Below, in pieces: positions 61,195 through 64,000 of a stretch of DNA of 64,000 nucleotides. The notes under the pieces were generated by a model, which was given only the letters and a program-made list of their open reading frames with translations, was not told the DNA's origin and did not search any database. Location of the stretch: the NCBI GenBank assembly GCA_902362705.1, contig CABIXK010000001.1, positions 174,324 to 238,323 of the forward strand, written 5' to 3'. A program made the translations under genes and the position numbers. Each line of letters begins with the position of its first letter. Position 1 is the stretch's first letter. The stretch comes from Rikenellaceae bacterium (GTDB lineage Bacteria; Bacteroidota; Bacteroidia; Bacteroidales; Rikenellaceae).

Positions 61195-61207
61195 CGGCTC
61201 CGGGTAC
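61195..61207. repeat. Right att core of island B
   Basis: CGGCTCCGGGTAC, identical to the tRNA-Leu 3' end at 30491-30503. Confidence 0.8.
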
Positions 61208-61213
61208 CGAAGA

Positions 61214-61245
61214 GGGCCTCCTGCTTTTGCGCGGGAGGCCCTTTC
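61214..61245 (+). terminator. Stranded original terminator of tRNA-Leu
   Basis: GGGCCTCC (61214-61221) pairs with GGAGGCCC (61234-61241), followed by TTT. It lies 6 bp beyond the right att core, where a terminator would sit behind the tRNA before the insertion. Confidence 0.75.
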
Positions 61246-61312
61246 GTTTCGGGACGGTTCGTTTGGATGCGATATTGCATGTGTAATCCTTTGTCGTATA
61301 GAGTCTTGCATA

Positions 61313-61370
61313 GGGGGGGGGTAAAGTCACCCCGGAGGTGCGCGATTTAGCGGATATTTTCGTATTTTTG
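61313..61370 (+). promoter_or_regulatory. Promoter of the wbp operon with a G9 tract upstream
   Basis: TATTTTTG (61363-61370) is a consensus -7 element 52 bp before the start. Nine consecutive G (61313-61321) lie about 18 bp upstream of the -33 position, where a length change could affect activity. Confidence 0.55.
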
Positions 61371-61422
61371 TGCGTCGATTCGCGCGGCTCCGACCGGGCC
61401 TGCGGGTCGCCGTGACGAATCT

Positions 61423-62412
61423 ATGGAATCGAAAAAACGATTTGCGATCATCGGCGTGGCGGGCTATGTCGCCCCGCGTCATCTGCAGGCGATCGGCGCC
61501 CTGGGGCACGAGCTGGTCGCAGCGCACGATCTGTCGGACAGCGTGGGGGTGATGGACCGCTACTTCCCCGATGCCGATTTTACGACCGACCCCGCGGCCT
61601 TCGGGCGCTGCCTCGGCCGCCAGGCGGTCGACTATCTGGCCGTGTGCACCCCCAATCACCTCCACGCCGCGCACGCCGCGCAGGGGCTGGAGGCGGGCGC
61701 CGATGCGATCTGCGAGAAGCCGCTGGGTATCGATCCGCAGCAGATCGACCGTCTGATCGCTCTGGAGCGGACGACGGGCCGCCGCGTGTGGACGATCCTG
61801 CAGCTGCGTCTCCACCCCGAGATCGAGCGTCTCCGGGAGCGGGTGGCGGCCGGTGCGGCCGACAAGATCTACGACATAGACCTGACCTACATCACGCCGC
61901 GCGGGCGGTGGTACGCAGCTTCGTGGAAGGGCGACCCGGCGCGGAGCGGCGGCGTGGCGATGAATATCGGCGTGCACTTCTACGACATGCTGCTGTGGAT
62001 CTTCGGCCCCGTCGAGCGGAGCACGGTCCACTATGCCGCCGAGGGGTGCGTCGCCGGGGCGCTGCAACTCCGGCGCGCCCGCGTGCGCTACCTGCTGAGC
62101 ATCGACGCCCGGCATCTGCCCGCGCGCGAGGAGGCCGGGCGCTCGCCCTACCGCTGCATGCGCATCGACGGCGAGGAGTTCGATTTTTCGCAGGGCTTCA
62201 CCGACCTGCACACGGAGAGCTACCGCCGCATTCTGGCCGGCGAGGGCTTCGCGCCGACCGAGGCGCGCGCGGCGATCGAGCTGCTCGCCCGCATCCGCGG
62301 GGCACAGGCCGAGGGGCTCACGGGCGACTACCACCCCCTGCTGCGCGGCCTCGCGGGCACGCCGCATGCGGTGTCGGATCGCCTAAACACGACGATGACC
62401 TATGGAGATTAG
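61423..62412 (+). CDS. wbpB: Gfo/Idh/MocA-type oxidoreductase (WbpB-like)
   Basis: 329 residues. N-terminal NAD-binding motif FAIIGVAGYVAPRHL; CTPNHLHAAHA and the catalytic lysine in CEKPLG; later GVAMNIGVHFYDMLLWIFG, a family signature. With the next two genes this is the set that converts UDP-GlcNAcA to the 3-acetamido sugar acid precursor of UDP-ManNAc3NAcA, used in O-antigen or capsule. WbpB would oxidise C3. It overlaps the aminotransferase gene by 11 bp. Confidence 0.85.
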   Translation: MESKKRFAIIGVAGYVAPRHLQAIGALGHELVAAHDLSDSVGVMDRYFPDADFTTDPAAFGRCLGRQAVDYLAVCTPNHLHAAHAAQGLEAGADAICEKPLGIDPQQIDRLIALERTTGRRVWTILQLRLHPEIERLRERVAAGAADKIYDIDLTYITPRGRWYAASWKGDPARSGGVAMNIGVHFYDMLLWIFGPVERSTVHYAAEGCVAGALQLRRARVRYLLSIDARHLPAREEAGRSPYRCMRIDGEEFDFSQGFTDLHTESYRRILAGEGFAPTEARAAIELLARIRGAQAEGLTGDYHPLLRGLAGTPHAVSDRLNTTMTYGD

Positions 62413-63529
62413 GATGGTCGACCTGGAGGGTCCCTACGAGCGGATCCGCGACGAGGTGGCTGAAGGGGTGCGCGAGGTCGTGGCCTCGTCGGCATACATC
62501 GACGGCCCGGCCGTCGGGGCCTTCGCCCGCGAGCTGGCGACCCGGCTCGGCGTGCGGCACGTGATTCCGTGCGGTAACGGTACCGACGCCCTCACGCTGG
62601 CCCTCATGGCCGTCGGGCTGAAGGCGGGCGACGAGGTGATCGTCCCGGCGTTCGCTTATGCGGCGGCCGCGGAGGCGGTGCTGCTGCTGGGCGGCGTGCC
62701 CGTGATGGCCGATGTGGACGAGGCGACCTTCAACATCGACCCCGAGAGCGCCCGGCGCTGCGTGACGCCGCGCACGCGGGCGATCATCCCGGTGCATCTG
62801 TTCGGGCAGGCGTGCGCGATGGAACCGATCCTCGACCTCGCCCGCGAGTACGGGCTGAGCGTCGTCGAGGACAACGCCCAGTCGCTCGGTGCCGTCTACG
62901 CCTTTGCCGACGGGCGCCGCCGCTATGCCGGCACGATGGGCTGCATCGGCTGCACGTCGTTCTTCCCCACCAAAATTCTGGGGTGCATGGGCGACGGCGG
63001 GGCGCTCATCACCGACGACGACCATCTGGCCGGGCGGCTGCGCATGCTGGCCCGCCACGGGCAGGCGGAGCGCTACCGCCACGAGGTGGTGGGGATCAAT
63101 TCGCGCCTGGATACCTTGCAGGCCGTGGTGCTGCGGGCCAAGCTCCCCCGCCTGGACGAATATATCGGGGCGCGCCGCGCGGCCGCGAGCCGCTACACCC
63201 GCCGCCTGGGGGCGATCGGCGCGCTGCACGTGCCGCACGAGGCGCCCTACACGACCCATGTCTACCACCAGTATACGCTCCGCGTGGAGCCCGGCTGCCG
63301 CGACCGGCTGCGCGAGCGGCTCGCCGCGCAGGGCATCCCCACGGCCGTTTACTACCCGTTGTCGCTGACGCAGCAACCGGCCTACGCGCGTGCGTGCGCG
63401 AGCGACGGGCGGCTGGAGGTGGCGCTCCGGCTGCCGCAGTGCGTGCTGTCGCTGCCGATGCACACCGAGCTGACCGAGCGGCAGCAGGAGCGGATCGTTG
63501 CGGCGATCGAACGATTTTTCGAAGAGTGA
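62402..63529 (+). CDS. wbpE: DegT/DnrJ/EryC1 sugar aminotransferase (WbpE-like)
   Basis: 375 residues. PLP enzyme with the lysine in [15 protein letters not shown] (about residue 190) and the conserved [13 protein letters not shown] and [13 protein letters not shown] segments. It transfers an amino group to the 3-keto sugar made by the preceding enzyme, usually from glutamate. The start is within the end of the wbpB-like gene and the next gene begins 2 bp after its stop. Confidence 0.88.
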   Translation: MEIRMVDLEGPYERIRDEVAEGVREVVASSAYIDGPAVGAFARELATRLGVRHVIPCGNGTDALTLALMAVGLKAGDEVIVPAFAYAAAAEAVLLLGGVPVMADVDEATFNIDPESARRCVTPRTRAIIPVHLFGQACAMEPILDLAREYGLSVVEDNAQSLGAVYAFADGRRRYAGTMGCIGCTSFFPTKILGCMGDGGALITDDDHLAGRLRMLARHGQAERYRHEVVGINSRLDTLQAVVLRAKLPRLDEYIGARRAAASRYTRRLGAIGALHVPHEAPYTTHVYHQYTLRVEPGCRDRLRERLAAQGIPTAVYYPLSLTQQPAYARACASDGRLEVALRLPQCVLSLPMHTELTERQQERIVAAIERFFEE

Positions 63530-63531
63530 AT

Positions 63532-64000
63532 ATGGAAGAGTGCTTCGTACACCCCACGGCCGTCGTGGACGACGGCGCACTGATCGGCCCCGGCACCCGC
63601 ATCTGGCACTTCTGCCACGTGATGGCGGGCGCCTGCCTGGGGGCGGGCTGCAACCTGGGGCAGAACGTGATGATCGCCCCGGGAGTGACGCTGGGGCGCA
63701 ACGTGAAGATACAGAACAACGTGTCGGTCTACTCGGGCGTCGTCTGCGAGGACGACGTCTTCCTGGGCCCCTCGTGCGTCTTCACCAACGTGCGCAATCC
63801 GCGGGCGGCCGTGTCGCGCCGGGGCGAGTACCTCCCCACCGTCGTGCGGCGCGGCGCCACTGTCGGGGCCAATGCCACGGTGGTGTGCGGCGTCGAGATC
63901 GGCGAGTATGCCTTCGTAGGAGCGGGTGCCGTGGTGACGCGGAGCGTGCCGGCATATGCGCTCGTCGTGGGCGCGCCCGCCCGGCAGATCGGGTGGATGA
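63532..64000 (+). CDS. wbpD: Sugar N-acetyltransferase, left-handed beta-helix (WbpD-like), partial
   Basis: At least 156 residues, cut by the window end. The hexapeptide-repeat pattern ([39 protein letters not shown]) forms a left-handed beta-helix that uses acetyl-CoA. The end [16 protein letters not shown] is the usual exit from the helix, so little is missing. Third step of the wbpB-wbpE-wbpD pathway. Related WlbB/PerB-type enzymes are alternatives. Confidence 0.85.
   Translation, partial: MEECFVHPTAVVDDGALIGPGTRIWHFCHVMAGACLGAGCNLGQNVMIAPGVTLGRNVKIQNNVSVYSGVVCEDDVFLGPSCVFTNVRNPRAAVSRRGEYLPTVVRRGATVGANATVVCGVEIGEYAFVGAGAVVTRSVPAYALVVGAPARQIGWM

Larger units (their letters stand above)
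30490..61207. mobile_element. Island B: 30.7-kb integrative element in tRNA-Leu
   Basis: The left edge is the tRNA-Leu 3' end. The right edge is a 13-bp copy (CGGCTCCGGGTAC at 61195-61207) next to a stranded terminator that most likely once served the tRNA. A tyrosine integrase lies at the right end (59661-60998), and paired GTTCCC repeats occur inside both ends (30557-30580 and 61031-61054). Cargo GC content is lower than the flanks and mosaic. No relaxase, coupling protein or type IV secretion gene was seen, so it is an integrative island rather than a self-transmissible ICE. Confidence 0.88.

Noticed and set aside
30490..61207. Self-transmissible conjugative element (ICE)
   Set aside because: No relaxase, coupling ATPase, or tra/vir-type gene is present in the 30.7 kb.

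Overview
The window is chromosomal DNA of a GC-rich member of the Bacteroidetes, most likely Alistipes or a close Rikenellaceae relative. This rests on Bacteroidetes-type promoters (a -7 element TAnnTTTG, often with TTTG 19-20 bp upstream), the near absence of Shine-Dalgarno sites, and typical gene families (homoserine dehydrogenase with metX/metY, RND efflux with lipoprotein outer-membrane factor, pRiA4b ORF-3-like protein beside miaA). The genus is inferred, not proven.

Layout. Backbone 1 (1-13.5 kb): a minus-strand methionine operon metY-metX-hom; a minus-strand efflux operon (adaptor, RND pump, outer-membrane factor, TetR regulator); an AraC regulator, an MFS transporter and a YczE-like membrane protein. 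Island A (14264-27162, AT-rich): bounded by two identical tRNA-Gly(GCC) genes inside an 80-bp direct repeat. A tyrosine integrase adjoins the right copy and the dead N-terminal remnant of a related integrase lies just beyond the left copy. Its cargo is a long minus-strand operon of exported proteins around a TPR plus trypsin-like protease gene, a decayed replication-type gene with in-frame TGA codons, and iteron-like repeats. Backbone 2 (27.2-30.5 kb): a degenerate 23-bp tandem array, a LuxC-like reductase, a pRiA4b-like gene, miaA and tRNA-Leu(TAA). Island B (30.5-61.2 kb): inserted in the 3' end of tRNA-Leu, with a 13-bp att repeat at 61195 and a tyrosine integrase at the far end. Backbone 3 (61.4-64 kb): a wbpB-wbpE-wbpD-like nucleotide-sugar operon, cut by the window end.

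Island B is the most interesting part. An operon encodes an ATPase, an exported caspase-like protease, an ECF sigma factor and a single-pass anti-sigma factor. It is followed by small proteins, an 899-residue exported TPR-CHAT protease, a coiled-coil protein, and a TPR protein with a retropepsin-like domain whose active-site glycine is replaced. A LytTR regulator operon comes next, then an alpha-2-macroglobulin/PBP1C pair. Paired 10-bp repeats lie at the same distance from the promoters of the LytTR gene and of the alpha-2-macroglobulin gene, which points to a shared regulon. I infer an envelope-sensing, protease-gated transcriptional response, possibly defensive. No gene in either island looks like conjugation machinery.

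Several genes are broken by single stops or one-base frameshifts. These are marked as such and could be either real decay or sequence errors.
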